Below are positions 6,934 through 15,194 of a DNA stretch of 46,268 nt, piece after piece (position 1 is the first letter of the stretch; every line of letters starts with the position of its first letter). The DNA is from a virus: the IMG/VR virus record IMGVR_UViG_3300042469_000176, positions 1 through 46,268 of that record. One strand, given 5' to 3'. Made by a program: the position numbers and the translations under genes. The notes under the pieces were generated by a model that was given only the letters and a program-made list of their open reading frames with translations, did not search any database and was not told where the DNA came from.

Positions 6934-7328
6934 TTACACAAACAAATAGATTACAGGCCATAAACGAAGCCATTTGGATTAGAGAGAATGCTAGCAAGAT
7001 CAGCAGAGAACTGCTGATTGAGCGTTTGCAAGAACTATCAGAGTATACGTTGTTCTCTAACCGCCAGATGGCTAAGATTTGTGGCAACAAGATAAGTCAC
7101 AATGTTTTAGGAGTTTATATCCAAAAGAGCGACAAGTCGGGTGGCAACTTTAACCCGACAAGCCTTGAGGATATTCGTGAAGCATTGTTCAGTAAAGAAC
7201 GCAAACGCATCAACTATAATGCGATTCTGCGAGCGCTAGAAGCCGGCACAAGTCAGGGAGTTGTATCTAAACTTACTGGCATTAGCCAGTCAACCATTAG
7301 TAGAAAGTTTGGCGAAAATGGATTATAA
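6930..7328 (+). CDS. Helix-turn-helix DNA-binding protein (132 aa)
   Basis: ATG overlaps the primase-helicase stop, with TTGGAG upstream. The 132-aa protein has a C-terminal helix-turn-helix: ALEAGTSQGVVSKLTGISQS then TISRKFG, like resolvase or Trp-repressor-type HTH units. A second HTH-like segment, FSNRQMAKICGNKISHNVL, lies near residue 44. The linker KRINYNAILR is basic. It may bind the replication origin or control the operon; nothing more specific can be said. Confidence 0.7.
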   Translation: MITQTNRLQAINEAIWIRENASKISRELLIERLQELSEYTLFSNRQMAKICGNKISHNVLGVYIQKSDKSGGNFNPTSLEDIREALFSKERKRINYNAILRALEAGTSQGVVSKLTGISQSTISRKFGENGL

Positions 7329-7527
7329 CGAATGGATTAAGATTGGCATAGATGCCGGTTGGTGTGGACCTGCAGTGTGTTTCACACACGACGGTTTACC
7401 GATGAGCCTTGAAGAAGAAGCGTTGTGGGAAGAAGAGTCATGCATTCATGTCATTCGACTTTATGAAGATGATGAAATGAAGCAAGCAATTGAAGACAAC
7501 CATTCGCCAAGTCTTTGGAGGAGATAG
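7318..7527 (+). CDS. Conserved actinophage small protein (69 aa)
   Basis: ATG at 7318 inside the end of the HTH gene. The 69-aa sequence starts MDYNEWIKIGIDAGWCGPAV and continues with FTHDGLPMSLEEE, an arrangement that recurs in small hypothetical proteins of actinophages next to replication genes. Two cysteines lie at about residues 16 and 20, another near 41. The middle is highly acidic. Function unknown. Confidence 0.7.
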   Translation: MDYNEWIKIGIDAGWCGPAVCFTHDGLPMSLEEEALWEEESCIHVIRLYEDDEMKQAIEDNHSPSLWRR

Positions 7528-7688
7528 TGAAAAATTTGTATGCTAGAAACGCTAAGTTTGAAGAAGTGCTATCAGATCCTTTAGCGATACGTTTTCACTG
7601 TGACAGGTGGAACAGTGGTCAACGTGACGACCTTGCAAAAAAGTGTTGGCAATATTTGGAACACTTAAAAATGCAAGGCATCATTTGA
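7527..7688 (+). CDS. Small hypothetical protein (53 aa)
   Basis: GTG start overlapping the previous TAG, preceded by TTGGAGGAGA. The 53-aa product contains FHCDRWNSGQRDDLAKKCWQ, with Asp/Arg/Trp-rich character, and ends MQGII. The TGA overlaps the likely TTG start of the RuvC-like gene, so translation is probably coupled. No family recognised. Confidence 0.65.
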   Translation: MKNLYARNAKFEEVLSDPLAIRFHCDRWNSGQRDDLAKKCWQYLEHLKMQGII

Positions 7689-8125
7689 AGCAAATATTAG
7701 GCGTAGACCCTGGAGGCACTACAGGGTTCTGTGTTATTGAATACGGCCCAGACTCAAGGCCGGTCTTGAAAGAGGCGTGGCAAGAGGCTGGTGGCTTAGG
7801 CGGTGTGCTTGCGATACGTGACAAGATAATCAAACATGAGATTGTTGTTTGCGAATCATTCACACTCCGGCCTGGCGTTAAAATGCCAGACCTTTCACCT
7901 GTATACATTATTGGAGCATTAGAAGCATTAATGCCATACCAAGACAGTCTCGTTTATCAGCAACCGTCAGCTAAAGTTTTATGCCCTGATGAGAAGCTGA
8001 AAAAGATTGGAATGTATCAGGTTGCTAAACCACACGCTAACGATGCTATCCGACACGCTATAATTTACTTAGTGAAAATAAATCATCATAAAACTATAGA
8101 ATGGCTTTGGGATAAGGAAACTTAA
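7685..8125 (+). CDS. RuvC-like Holliday junction resolvase
   Basis: The catalytic pattern of RuvC-fold nucleases is visible: ILGVDPGGTTG with Asp8, VVCESF with Glu57, and HANDAIRHA with His117, Asp120 and His124. The protein is 146 aa from the TTG at 7685, which has AAGG upstream and overlaps the previous stop; a GTG at 7643 would add 14 residues that precede the first beta strand and look non-native. It would cut four-way junctions formed in recombination or in replicating DNA before packaging. Confidence 0.85.
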   Translation: MKQILGVDPGGTTGFCVIEYGPDSRPVLKEAWQEAGGLGGVLAIRDKIIKHEIVVCESFTLRPGVKMPDLSPVYIIGALEALMPYQDSLVYQQPSAKVLCPDEKLKKIGMYQVAKPHANDAIRHAIIYLVKINHHKTIEWLWDKET

Positions 8126-8127
8126 TC

Positions 8128-8790
8128 ATGAAAAAAAACCGAACGGATAAAAAAATGGCTAGACTTACAGAAATAAATATCGACCTATACAATCAGGTTG
8201 ATGGAGATGAAAAAGCTCTTGTTGATGCCATGCTCAATATTGTTGAAGAGTTTGGCAAGTTTCAGTCTCAAGGCAGTTCTGTAAATGCTGGGTATGACAA
8301 TGCGCAAAACAATCCAAACCTAGCGATAGGCGTAAAGTGTGGCAACTGCGTGTTCCACGTGGGTGAAGGCCAAGACATTGAATGCAGTGCCATCGAGCAA
8401 GACATTGAAGAAGATGGTGCTTGCCGATTTGCAGCAATACCACCTGGCCTGGTTACAGTCACAGAAGCTGCTGGAGACTCTTACAGCCCACCACAAGGTG
8501 TGCAAAATGCCGCTAAAAGAGCTTTGAAATGGATCTCTGACGGCAAAGCAGGCGACGGCTTCACCTCAGTGGGCCGGAGACGCGCATCACAGCTCGCCTC
8601 TGGTGTCTCGGTTAGTCGTGACACTGTGGCTCGAATGAAATCATATTTCGCTCGACACAACGTTGACAAGAAAGCCACTGGATTTAACTCCGGAGAAGAA
8701 GGCTACCCATCGGCAGGTAGAGTAGCATGGGATGCTTGGGGTGGAAGCGCCGGACAAGCATGGGTGAATAGAATTAATTTAGACAAATAA
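8128..8790 (+). CDS. Phage protein with Cys-rich N-terminal module and conserved C-terminal domain (220 aa)
   Basis: Two modules are visible. Residues about 70-110 have four cysteines (KCGNC, then IEC and GAC), a small Fe-S or zinc module seen in several phage head-related proteins. The last ~95 residues (from PPQGVQNAAKRAL through VARMKSYFARH to GYPSAGRVAWDAWGG) form a domain that recurs in tailed phages, often fused to prohead proteases or portal-locus proteins. Here it stands alone in the replication region. The start ATG 8128 has AAGGAAA upstream; ATG 8155 is an alternative. The activity is unknown. Confidence 0.65.
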   Translation: MKKNRTDKKMARLTEINIDLYNQVDGDEKALVDAMLNIVEEFGKFQSQGSSVNAGYDNAQNNPNLAIGVKCGNCVFHVGEGQDIECSAIEQDIEEDGACRFAAIPPGLVTVTEAAGDSYSPPQGVQNAAKRALKWISDGKAGDGFTSVGRRRASQLASGVSVSRDTVARMKSYFARHNVDKKATGFNSGEEGYPSAGRVAWDAWGGSAGQAWVNRINLDK

Positions 8791-8805
8791 CATAAAGGGG
8801 CAAAA

Positions 8806-10125
8806 ATGATTCAATGTAAACTATGCACAATGCTACCCAACGAAGAACTACAATCAATGCTGCTCACTAAATCGAGCAGATACATTGCAGACAGATTCGA
8901 CATTGGGCGCACAACAGTAAACAAACATCGCAAACAATGCATGGGCGTTTATGTACCTAAAAGCACAGACAAGAAAATGTTTGAAGACGAAAACCAATCT
9001 ATCGAATGGAACGGCAACACTGGCGTTTGGAACACTGGCCTAATCGCTAGCGGACTATCCGACATGTCGCCAGAAGCTATCCTCGAACAGTTCGGCCACG
9101 ACACAAACAAGGTAGCAATACGTGGAGTGATCCGGGAATCGCACAAAGAATATTGGAGCCGAGACTTGAACACTATGCTGTGGAAGCACAGCTACTCGTT
9201 CGCTATCGAACGCAAACAAGACAATGACGACACAGACTTTGATGCAGTGAAGTTTCTTAAAGAACTAAACGCTAATGACAAAAAGTTTATCGCCAACAGT
9301 AAAGCTGTAAAGTCTTCGTTCGTGCTTGACTGGGCCGACTGGCAACTTGGTAAAAAAGAGGGTGGAGGAACTCAAGCACTTATTGAGCGTCTCGATTCAG
9401 CTTTTGAACAAGCGGAGAAGCGTGTAACAGAACTGCGTTCCATTGGCCGAGAACTAGACGAACTAGTTATCTTGGGCGGTGGCGACATGATTGAGGGATG
9501 TGTAATTTATCCGCAACAGTCATTCGGCATCGACCGGAACAGGCGCGAACAGATACGTGGCACAGTCGCTGCAATCCTCGCTGGCATTACTAAACTTGCA
9601 CCACTATTTAAAACAGTGCGTGTAGTTGTTGTGCCGGGCAATCATGGCGAACACCGTATTACAGGTAACCGCACCGAGATTGGTGACAACGATGATCTGC
9701 TAGTGTTTGAAATGGCGCAGTTGGCTTGCGAGAATGACAAACGATTCCAGCATGTCTCATTCGAGATTGCTGAAAAAGAAGTGTCAATCTCAACAACCAT
9801 CAAAGGTTGGACATACGGGCTTACACATGGCGACGTTTACGGACGTGGCGGTGGCACAGGAGTTCGTAACAAAGTGTTCAACTGGTTTAAAACAATGGCA
9901 GCAAACCGACACCCTGTAGGTGCAGCTGATGTTCTAGTAACACACCATTTTCATCACGATGCACAGGAAGACTGGGGTAACACTCTATGGGTTCAATGTC
10001 CAACAATCGACGGAGGAAGTCACTATTTCAAAGAATTTTCGGGTCACGACACAAAGCCAGGAATGGCAAGTTGGGTCGTTACGGAAACTTCAAGATTCCA
10101 AGACAAGCAGATCCTGAATACGTAG
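8806..10125 (+). CDS. Metallophosphoesterase, Mre11-like, with N-terminal HTH
   Basis: 439 aa. The calcineurin-like phosphoesterase motifs are in order: DWADWQ (Asp175, Asp178), GGGDMIEG (Asp227), GNHGEH (Asn279, His280), THGD near 345, and THHFHH near 380. The N-terminus has Cys4/Cys7 and an HTH-like RYIADRFDIGRTTVNKHRKQ, suggesting DNA binding. Proteins of this design are common in actinophage replication modules and probably act as DNA exo/endonucleases. The start ATG follows AAAGGGGC. It sits after the RuvC-like gene. Confidence 0.82.
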   Translation: MIQCKLCTMLPNEELQSMLLTKSSRYIADRFDIGRTTVNKHRKQCMGVYVPKSTDKKMFEDENQSIEWNGNTGVWNTGLIASGLSDMSPEAILEQFGHDTNKVAIRGVIRESHKEYWSRDLNTMLWKHSYSFAIERKQDNDDTDFDAVKFLKELNANDKKFIANSKAVKSSFVLDWADWQLGKKEGGGTQALIERLDSAFEQAEKRVTELRSIGRELDELVILGGGDMIEGCVIYPQQSFGIDRNRREQIRGTVAAILAGITKLAPLFKTVRVVVVPGNHGEHRITGNRTEIGDNDDLLVFEMAQLACENDKRFQHVSFEIAEKEVSISTTIKGWTYGLTHGDVYGRGGGTGVRNKVFNWFKTMAANRHPVGAADVLVTHHFHHDAQEDWGNTLWVQCPTIDGGSHYFKEFSGHDTKPGMASWVVTETSRFQDKQILNT

Positions 10126-10310
10126 TAGTCTTTTACGACGAAGAGGCAGACGAAGAATACGCAGTAACATTAATTTGTAGTTGCGACAAAAACGTTACAG
10201 GCTTTCAAAATAACGATGAGTTCTTTTACTGCAAACACTGCGACCAGCCATGCCGGTTTAAAAAGTGTGAAACATGTGAGCGTTACAACGCTAACTTAGA
10301 AACAAGATAA
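10071..10310 (+). CDS. Small zinc-ribbon-like protein (79 aa)
   Basis: The frame overlaps the end of the phosphoesterase gene. A TTG at 10071 with AGGA upstream gives 79 aa; an ATG at 9987 is in frame but its extra N-terminus is very basic, entirely overlaps the other gene and has no Shine-Dalgarno. The protein has CSC, then CKHCDQPC and CETC, a set able to bind one or two zinc ions. It is the last gene of the plus-strand early operon, just ahead of a strong terminator. Function unknown. Confidence 0.55.
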   Translation: MGRYGNFKIPRQADPEYVVVFYDEEADEEYAVTLICSCDKNVTGFQNNDEFFYCKHCDQPCRFKKCETCERYNANLETR

Positions 10311-10317
10311 GTAAGCG

Positions 10318-10349
10318 AAAAACCCCCAGTCACCTCTGCTGGGGGTTTT
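10318..10349. terminator. Bidirectional intrinsic terminator between converging operons
   Basis: ACCCCCAG and CTGGGGGT form an eight-pair stem around an eight-base loop, flanked by an A-run on the left and TTTT on the right, so it can work for transcripts from either side. It separates the plus-strand early operon from the end of the minus-strand late operon. Confidence 0.9.
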
Positions 10350-10367
10350 CGCCTTGTCGGGCCCGAC

Positions 10368-10616
10368 CTACGGCAGTAGGAGGCTTACTGCGGAAATGAC
10401 AACCGCAACAACTGCAATAGCCAACGAAATGCTATTAGTCTTGTTAGTCCTTTGAGTTTTTAATTCCTTAACATCCAGCTCGATCTCGTTAATGCGAGTG
10501 TCTTGTGAATCGAGCTTCTTCTCCATGCGTTCTTGCGACTCGCGCATAAATCTCATGCCTTCCTCAATGCGCCCAATCGCTATTAAAATATTAACGTCTA
10601 CATTATCTTCAGGCAT
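10368..10616 (-). CDS. XhlA-like coiled-coil membrane protein, lysis-associated
   Basis: 82 aa from the ATG at 10616; a longer frame to 10652 would run into the upstream terminator hairpin. Residues 10-50 form an amphipathic coiled coil (IGRIEEGMRFMRESQERMEK and onward) and the C-terminus is one hydrophobic helix (ISLAIAVVAVVISAVSLLLP). This matches the architecture of XhlA-type proteins encoded beside holins and lysins. It is the last gene of the late operon, behind a terminator, so it may be expressed at a lower level by readthrough. Confidence 0.65.
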   Translation of the reverse strand: MPEDNVDVNILIAIGRIEEGMRFMRESQERMEKKLDSQDTRINEIELDVKELKTQRTNKTNSISLAIAVVAVVISAVSLLLP

Positions 10617-10640
10617 TACATTTTTCTCTTTCAAGTTAAA

Positions 10641-10674
10641 AATGGGCCACAACTACTTAAAGTTGCGGCCCATT
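10641..10674 (-). terminator. Intrinsic terminator after the holin gene
   Basis: On the minus strand AATGGGCC and GGCCCATT pair, extended inward by a CAACT/AGTTG helix after one mismatch, and the hairpin is followed by TTTTTAAC. It lies between the holin stop and the XhlA-like gene start. Confidence 0.75.
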
Positions 10675-10684
10675 ATATTTTTGT

Positions 10685-10978
10685 TTATAGTTTCTTTTTG
10701 TCGTCTTCCAACTTTTCGACATGCTTACGAATAGCATCGTTAGCTGCCTCATGGATTGTCTCCTGTGAAGCGCGTCCAGTAGTTGCAATAGCATAACCTA
10801 GAGCACCCACAACACCTAGCATCAAAGTCACCCAGGCGATAAGCACACCAGTCATAGGGTTGCCTGTAATAACAGCACCCGAACCGGCAGCTCCACCAAG
10901 GATGAACAGGAAGATGCCGAAGCCACGCCAAGCTAGCGCACCGACAACGGCCAAAACTTCATTCATACGCTCTCGCAT
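10685..10978 (-). CDS. Probable holin (97 aa)
   Basis: The start ATG at 10978 has AGGAT upstream; ATG 10966 is an internal alternative, and such dual starts are known in holins. Two hydrophobic segments, about residues 8-35 and 42-66, are joined by a short Gly/Asn-Pro loop, and the C-terminus is long, charged and helical (NDAIRHVEKLEDDKKKL-type). It is next to the M23 lysin gene, so a holin role is the best reading. A -10-like TATAAT (11016-11011) lies about 32 bases upstream inside the end of the lysin gene. Confidence 0.75.
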   Translation of the reverse strand: MRERMNEVLAVVGALAWRGFGIFLFILGGAAGSGAVITGNPMTGVLIAWVTLMLGVVGALGYAIATTGRASQETIHEAANDAIRKHVEKLEDDKKKL

Positions 10979-11008
10979 AATATCCTATTCTCGCCGTTTT
11001 ATCTTAAA

Positions 11009-11018
11009 CTATTATACC
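11009..11018 (-). promoter_or_regulatory. Late -10-like element GGTATAATAG before the holin gene
   Basis: The minus strand reads GGTATAATAG, containing a consensus TATAAT, 32 bases ahead of the holin ATG. No clear -35 is seen. Closely related sequences precede several other late genes. Confidence 0.45.
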
Positions 11019-11618
11019 TTATTCAGCTTTAGCTGTTGTTGCTGCAGAACCACCTGAGTGTGATGGGGCTGGAGCGATCGGAGCATCATCTGCTGTGGCC
11101 TTGTGAGCTGCAGCTGCTGCACGTTCCGACAAGATTAGAGCCTTGCAGAACTCGAATGGGTCAACGAAGCCTTTACCGTCAGCTGACCAGCCATGAGTTT
11201 TGCCCTGCCAGATTTCCCAGTGCAAGTGCTTGCCTGTAGAGTCACCGGTTGTGCCCATAACGCCTAGAACTGTTCCGGCAGTAACCTTCTGGCCCACCTT
11301 AACTTTTAGTGAACCTTCGCGCATGTGAGCGTAGCATGACGTGTAAAACTTGCCATTGATCTTGTGTGAAATGATTACGTGATAACCGAAGCCACCAACA
11401 GAGCCATCTTCTTTGCGTCGCTTTGATGGGCCAGCGAAAAGAACCTTGCCATCGTGGAATGCTTCGATGTAGATAGTGTTTGCGCCACCCCAAAGGTCTA
11501 CACCGTTGTGGTGCTTCTTAGGTGCGCGACCTAGTGGGTCTACTCGCCAACCAAACTCTGAAGTGGTTTTAAAGTCTGCCCCGAATTTGCCGTCAATCGG
11601 CCATTGTGTTTTTGCCAT
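11019..11618 (-). CDS. M23-family peptidase endolysin
   Basis: 199 aa. The zinc-site motifs of the LytM/M23 endopeptidases are present: HNGVD with His37 and Asp41, YAHM with His98, and HLH with His131 and His133. The domain fills residues ~15-155, beginning with a TSEFGWRVDPLGR strand. The last ~45 residues are Ala/Pro/Ser-rich and look like a flexible tail; no cell-wall-binding domain and no signal peptide are seen, which fits holin-dependent release. It lies directly upstream of the holin gene. ATG start behind AAGGAAAAAA. Confidence 0.88.
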   Translation of the reverse strand: MAKTQWPIDGKFGADFKTTSEFGWRVDPLGRAPKKHHNGVDLWGGANTIYIEAFHDGKVLFAGPSKRRKEDGSVGGFGYHVIISHKINGKFYTSCYAHMREGSLKVKVGQKVTAGTVLGVMGTTGDSTGKHLHWEIWQGKTHGWSADGKGFVDPFEFCKALILSERAAAAAHKATADDAPIAPAPSHSGGSAATTAKAE

Positions 11619-11639
11619 TATTTTTTCCTTATTTGTTTA

Positions 11640-12098
11640 TTAACCTGCTGCTGAACCGACAAGCATTTGCGTAGCAGTCCAATAGTAGGTGTATGAGGTT
11701 CCAGTTGCGCTAGTGTTGTTTCTAACGTTTAAAGTGAATCCAGTTGATGAAACTGCAGCTACAGATAAAGTATATCTTACTGATGAAGAAACGAGGGAAA
11801 GAATTGGGGCCTGGCTGAAACGCCCAACTGGAAATGTTATGTCGATTGTTTCAGAAGATCCGCTACCAAGTGTGCTTGAACTTGTGCCAGAACCTGCAGA
11901 CATCCTGAAAGGCACACCAAGCTCGCCAGCGGTAGCTTTAGCATCCACATCTGTGCGGAGATCAGCAATCTCACCATCGACAAGAGCTTCGATCGCTGTG
12001 TCAACGCTACTAGCCAGCCCAGAGAATACTGTCTCTAGTGGAGAAATGTTTGTTGCTGAATCTGGGTAGTAAATATTGTGGTTTGTTGTGTTAGGCAT
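11640..12098 (-). CDS. Tail fibre / receptor-binding protein with H-type lectin-like end (152 aa)
   Basis: The N-terminus (NIYYPDSATNISPLETVFSG) is a repeated opening for small actinophage tail proteins, followed by a helical stretch to about residue 60. The C-terminal ~90 residues have the alternating pattern of H-type-lectin-like fibre heads (ITFPVGRFSQAPILSLVS, then STGFTLNVRNN). It overlaps the small gene upstream by eight bases and lies next to the large fibre gene and the lysin gene. Receptor contact is inferred from family and position. Confidence 0.65.
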   Translation of the reverse strand: MPNTTNHNIYYPDSATNISPLETVFSGLASSVDTAIEALVDGEIADLRTDVDAKATAGELGVPFRMSAGSGTSSSTLGSGSSETIDITFPVGRFSQAPILSLVSSSVRYTLSVAAVSSTGFTLNVRNNTSATGTSYTYYWTATQMLVGSAAG

Positions 12099-12279
12099 TT
12101 AGTGCTCCAATCAATTCGTTTGATTCCTCAGCAGAGAAACCTAAAGACATTAAAGAATCCGCAAGATTGTCTGCAGAGAGAATGTAGGAAGTAATCGATC
12201 CATTATCCATTTTAACAGTATAATGGAAAGTTTCAAAACCGCTCATGGGGTCAATAATTTTAATTATTTCGTGATTCAT
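12091..12279 (-). CDS. Small protein between tail fibre genes (62 aa)
   Basis: ATG at 12279 shares one base with the TAA stop of the large fibre gene, and GGAGATATA precedes it. The product is 62 aa with an N-terminal beta-rich half (FETFHYTVKMDNGSITSYIL) and a helical acidic C-terminus. It may be a fibre chaperone or minor tail component by position, but no family was recognised. Confidence 0.6.
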   Translation of the reverse strand: MNHEIIKIIDPMSGFETFHYTVKMDNGSITSYILSADNLADSLMSLGFSAEESNELIGALNA

Positions 12280-13595
12280 TATATCTCCGCATTCAGTTCA
12301 ACGTAAGTGGAAGTTTGGTGTCTTAAAAAGTATGGCCTATGCGCTGTGTCATTAAGCACATGTGTAGCGTTTAGAACCACAGTGTTTGGTGTGCAAGTTC
12401 CTAAGGCTAAAGCGGTTACAGTTTGAGATGTGCCAGTTCCGTCAACCATGTCAGATCCGCTGTAACCAACTGATGCTGGGGTTATTCTGAAAGCAGTTCT
12501 TATTGGCAGGGTAAATGTAGTTACTGTCGTGCCTGAGCCTATCCCAGCTGCATAAATCGCTGTAGTTCCTTCAATGCGTTGGTAATATCTTTGGCATGAA
12601 GAAAGTTCTTCACCATAATTTTCTCCATTTCTTTTAAACGCACTTACAGTGCTTCCTATCTCAAGCTGCACACCGGCGACCTCAAACCAGTCGTCAGCTC
12701 CAGCAGTGCCAACAGGAGTGTATTGAAAATATACACCAACCTGGGTGGCGGCTGAAGGAACAGTTGCAGAAACACTGTATCTAACATATGAAGCTGTTGG
12801 TGTTATTGTTGATGAAAGAAAAGTGTTAGAGCCAGTGTAGGTTGAAGGGATGCGTTGATCTGTTCCAGTCCCGGAAACTGCTCTCATTAAAAGGTTTGCA
12901 CCGCTAAAGTCTGCCCCGACTTTAAGCCAGGCGCTCATTGTGACAGTCTTGCCGGCCAAAGGTATTGAGTTTACTGTCTCAAATCCAGTGGAAAAGAAAA
13001 TATTAGCGACTGAAGTGTTTCCTGCTGTTCTTTGAACCCTAGCACCATATTGCAACCCGGTAACTGAAGCAGAGATTGTCTGCCTGGAGCAAGTCGCGCC
13101 TGAAGCGTAACTGCCTCGCCAAAGTTGCCAACGGTCTGTCGTGTATCCGGTTAAGAAGCTTGTGGCTGTTGCTAGGCTTGTTGTGCCGCGCTGCCAAATA
13201 TCAAAACCGCCATTGATTACAAAGTTGCGCTTTTCAGCTGTGCCCAAAATAGTGTCTACATAATTTTTAGTTGCAGCTTGACTTAATGATGTTGGCTCAG
13301 AAACGTTAGTTAAAGTAAAACCCTGCATGTCATAATTGCCCAGGTTTGTGCCTAAACCGCTCAAAGGTGTGCCAACAGGAAGCGCCCCTGCAGCGCCTGT
13401 TTCAAGACTAATAACTCTAGCCCATAAAGCGCTCAAAGAGATTGAACTGACTCGGGAACTAGTGCCAGTGTTGTTTACAAAGTTTTTATTGCGAGCAGCA
13501 TCAAGTTCAATTTCTTTAATTCTTTTTTCAACTTCACGCGCCCAATAAGCTGAATCTGGACCTAAATTGTTTTTAGGGAAAATAACTTTTGCCAT
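12279..13595 (-). CDS. Tail fibre protein with carbohydrate-binding-like domain
   Basis: 438 aa. Residues 1-45 (VIFPKNNLGPDSAYWAREVE) form a short helical anchor shared with the collagen-like protein encoded at 28265-30505. A segment around 90-115 contains the linker EPTSLSQAATKNYVD often seen in fibre shafts. From about residue 125 (NFVINGGFDIWQRGTTS) the sequence matches the common phage fibre jelly-roll/carbohydrate-binding domain, ending near ELSSCQRYYQR; the remaining ~100 residues are probably the tip. It is a likely host-range determinant. Confidence 0.78.
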   Translation of the reverse strand: MAKVIFPKNNLGPDSAYWAREVEKRIKEIELDAARNKNFVNNTGTSSRVSSISLSALWARVISLETGAAGALPVGTPLSGLGTNLGNYDMQGFTLTNVSEPTSLSQAATKNYVDTILGTAEKRNFVINGGFDIWQRGTTSLATATSFLTGYTTDRWQLWRGSYASGATCSRQTISASVTGLQYGARVQRTAGNTSVANIFFSTGFETVNSIPLAGKTVTMSAWLKVGADFSGANLLMRAVSGTGTDQRIPSTYTGSNTFLSSTITPTASYVRYSVSATVPSAATQVGVYFQYTPVGTAGADDWFEVAGVQLEIGSTVSAFKRNGENYGEELSSCQRYYQRIEGTTAIYAAGIGSGTTVTTFTLPIRTAFRITPASVGYSGSDMVDGTGTSQTVTALALGTCTPNTVVLNATHVLNDTAHRPYFLRHQTSTYVELNAEI

Positions 13596-15193
13596 TAGAT
13601 CGCCTCCATTAATGGTATGATACTAAACTCGTTAAACTTTAAACCAGACCTTAAAGTGTTAAAGTTGCTAAAAGTTTTAGTTGACCAAATTGTGTTAAAT
13701 TCTGAGAATGTTGCAACACTTGCCGAAGCATTAATGTTCATGCCTTCGGGGTTGTAAGTTGCTGAAGTGACACGAAACTTGTTAGAAGCATCAGCAATCA
13801 TGCCGCCTATAGCGGCTCCAAAATCTGTCAAGTCAGATACAGTCATAGTCATTGTCAAATCCGGCCCACAAGCCACCTGTGCCGCCTTGATGCCAGCTCT
13901 GTAAGCAGTGTCAACGCTGTTAATGAAGATGTTATCAATCGTTGCAAGCGATTCTTCAACAGTGTAATAGTTTGAAGCGCCGGTAGGGATTTTAATCTTT
14001 TCAGTCTCATAAAAAATACCTGTGCCAACAATCCAAATAGCTGGATAAATATCTTCAATGCCTACGGCGTATGATGTTGTTTGAACCTCTTCACCATTCT
14101 CGTCGAGACGGCCAGTGAAATCCTCGGGTGGGCCAACAAGAGTGATTTCAACCTCGCCAGCATCAAGAGCTTCGCCGTTCTCGTCAAGCAAACTTACAGT
14201 CAGACTGCCACCAGCATCTAGCCATTGTTGCGGAACTACAGGTAAGCCATCGTCAGCCATAATGACGTATTGACCTGTGGTGCCGGTGTATGGTGCATCA
14301 GGCAACTTGTCAGTAATAGCATCAACAAGCACAGGCTGCTTAACTGAAGAAAGTGTTGCATTAATTTTGTAACGTTGGCGCACCGTCTCACCAGCGCTAA
14401 CCTGCAAGTTAGAAGCAAAAGTAGACTTGAAACGTTCCTTCTTAGGTAAACTACCGTCAATGTTAGTGATCTCGTAAAATACTTTATCAGCACCATGCTC
14501 GGTTTTGTAAAGATTTAATTCAATAGTTTGAGCATTCTTGTTAGAATCGACAGAGAAAGACTCAGAAGAAATGTTCTCAAAAGCTAAAGTAGTTTTATTT
14601 GCCAACCGCACATGCAACTCGTTATTGGTTACATAAAGTTCAATGTTTCGTTTAACTCCAGAAACGGTGATATAAGTTACTGCACACAGTTCTTTCAGCT
14701 TATTCCAGACGTTATCTTCCCATCCGAGAAAAGCCACAGAAACAGCAGCAAGCGTAGTTGATAAGCCATCGTCATAGTATAGGGGCTGACCTGTGTAAGG
14801 TCCGCCAAGCCCAGCATAGTAATACATTGCTGCAGCAAGATTACCATTGTAAGGGTCTGCGCGGCGCACAGCATTCAAATCGCGCTGACGAGTCTCACCG
14901 CTACCATTAACAACATCGCTATTGTTAATATTTGCTGTCTTGATTTTAAACTTTACAGAACCACGATCATCATCAGTTAAAGTCATGTCATTGTTAATGA
15001 GCAGCAAACTGTTTACGTAAGAAGAACCGGACTTGTTTTCTAAAGTGCCAATAGCTGAAAAGCTTACAGAACCAGAACCGCCATCAAGTGACAACGCATT
15101 AATAGAAGTAGCTTGCTCATCATAACTGTAAGAAAACAGTGTGCCATCAACAATAGAACCCGGAGTTCCATCATTAGTTAAATTAAAACCCAT
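13595..15193 (-). CDS. Minor tail protein, tail hub or tip (532 aa)
   Basis: ATG with GAGGTGTAG upstream, two bases after the Dit-like gene, and overlapping the fibre gene by one base. The sequence is beta-rich, with a region around residues 120-290 (LKELCAVTYITVSGVKRNIEL and following) like Gp37-type minor tail or baseplate hub proteins, and an Ig-like segment near 335-365 (LTVSLLDENGEALDAGEVEI). Its location just after the Dit-like gene suggests it closes the tail tip. The exact role cannot be given from sequence. Confidence 0.65.
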   Translation of the reverse strand: MGFNLTNDGTPGSIVDGTLFSYSYDEQATSINALSLDGGSGSVSFSAIGTLENKSGSSYVNSLLLINNDMTLTDDDRGSVKFKIKTANINNSDVVNGSGETRQRDLNAVRRADPYNGNLAAAMYYYAGLGGPYTGQPLYYDDGLSTTLAAVSVAFLGWEDNVWNKLKELCAVTYITVSGVKRNIELYVTNNELHVRLANKTTLAFENISSESFSVDSNKNAQTIELNLYKTEHGADKVFYEITNIDGSLPKKERFKSTFASNLQVSAGETVRQRYKINATLSSVKQPVLVDAITDKLPDAPYTGTTGQYVIMADDGLPVVPQQWLDAGGSLTVSLLDENGEALDAGEVEITLVGPPEDFTGRLDENGEEVQTTSYAVGIEDIYPAIWIVGTGIFYETEKIKIPTGASNYYTVEESLATIDNIFINSVDTAYRAGIKAAQVACGPDLTMTMTVSDLTDFGAAIGGMIADASNKFRVTSATYNPEGMNINASASVATFSEFNTIWSTKTFSNFNTLRSGLKFNEFSIIPLMEAI

Positions 15194-15194
15194 G

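Noticed and set aside
9987-10070. N-terminal extension of the zinc-ribbon-like gene
   Set aside because: It fully overlaps the phosphoesterase coding end, is unusually basic and lacks a Shine-Dalgarno; the TTG at 10071 is preferred.
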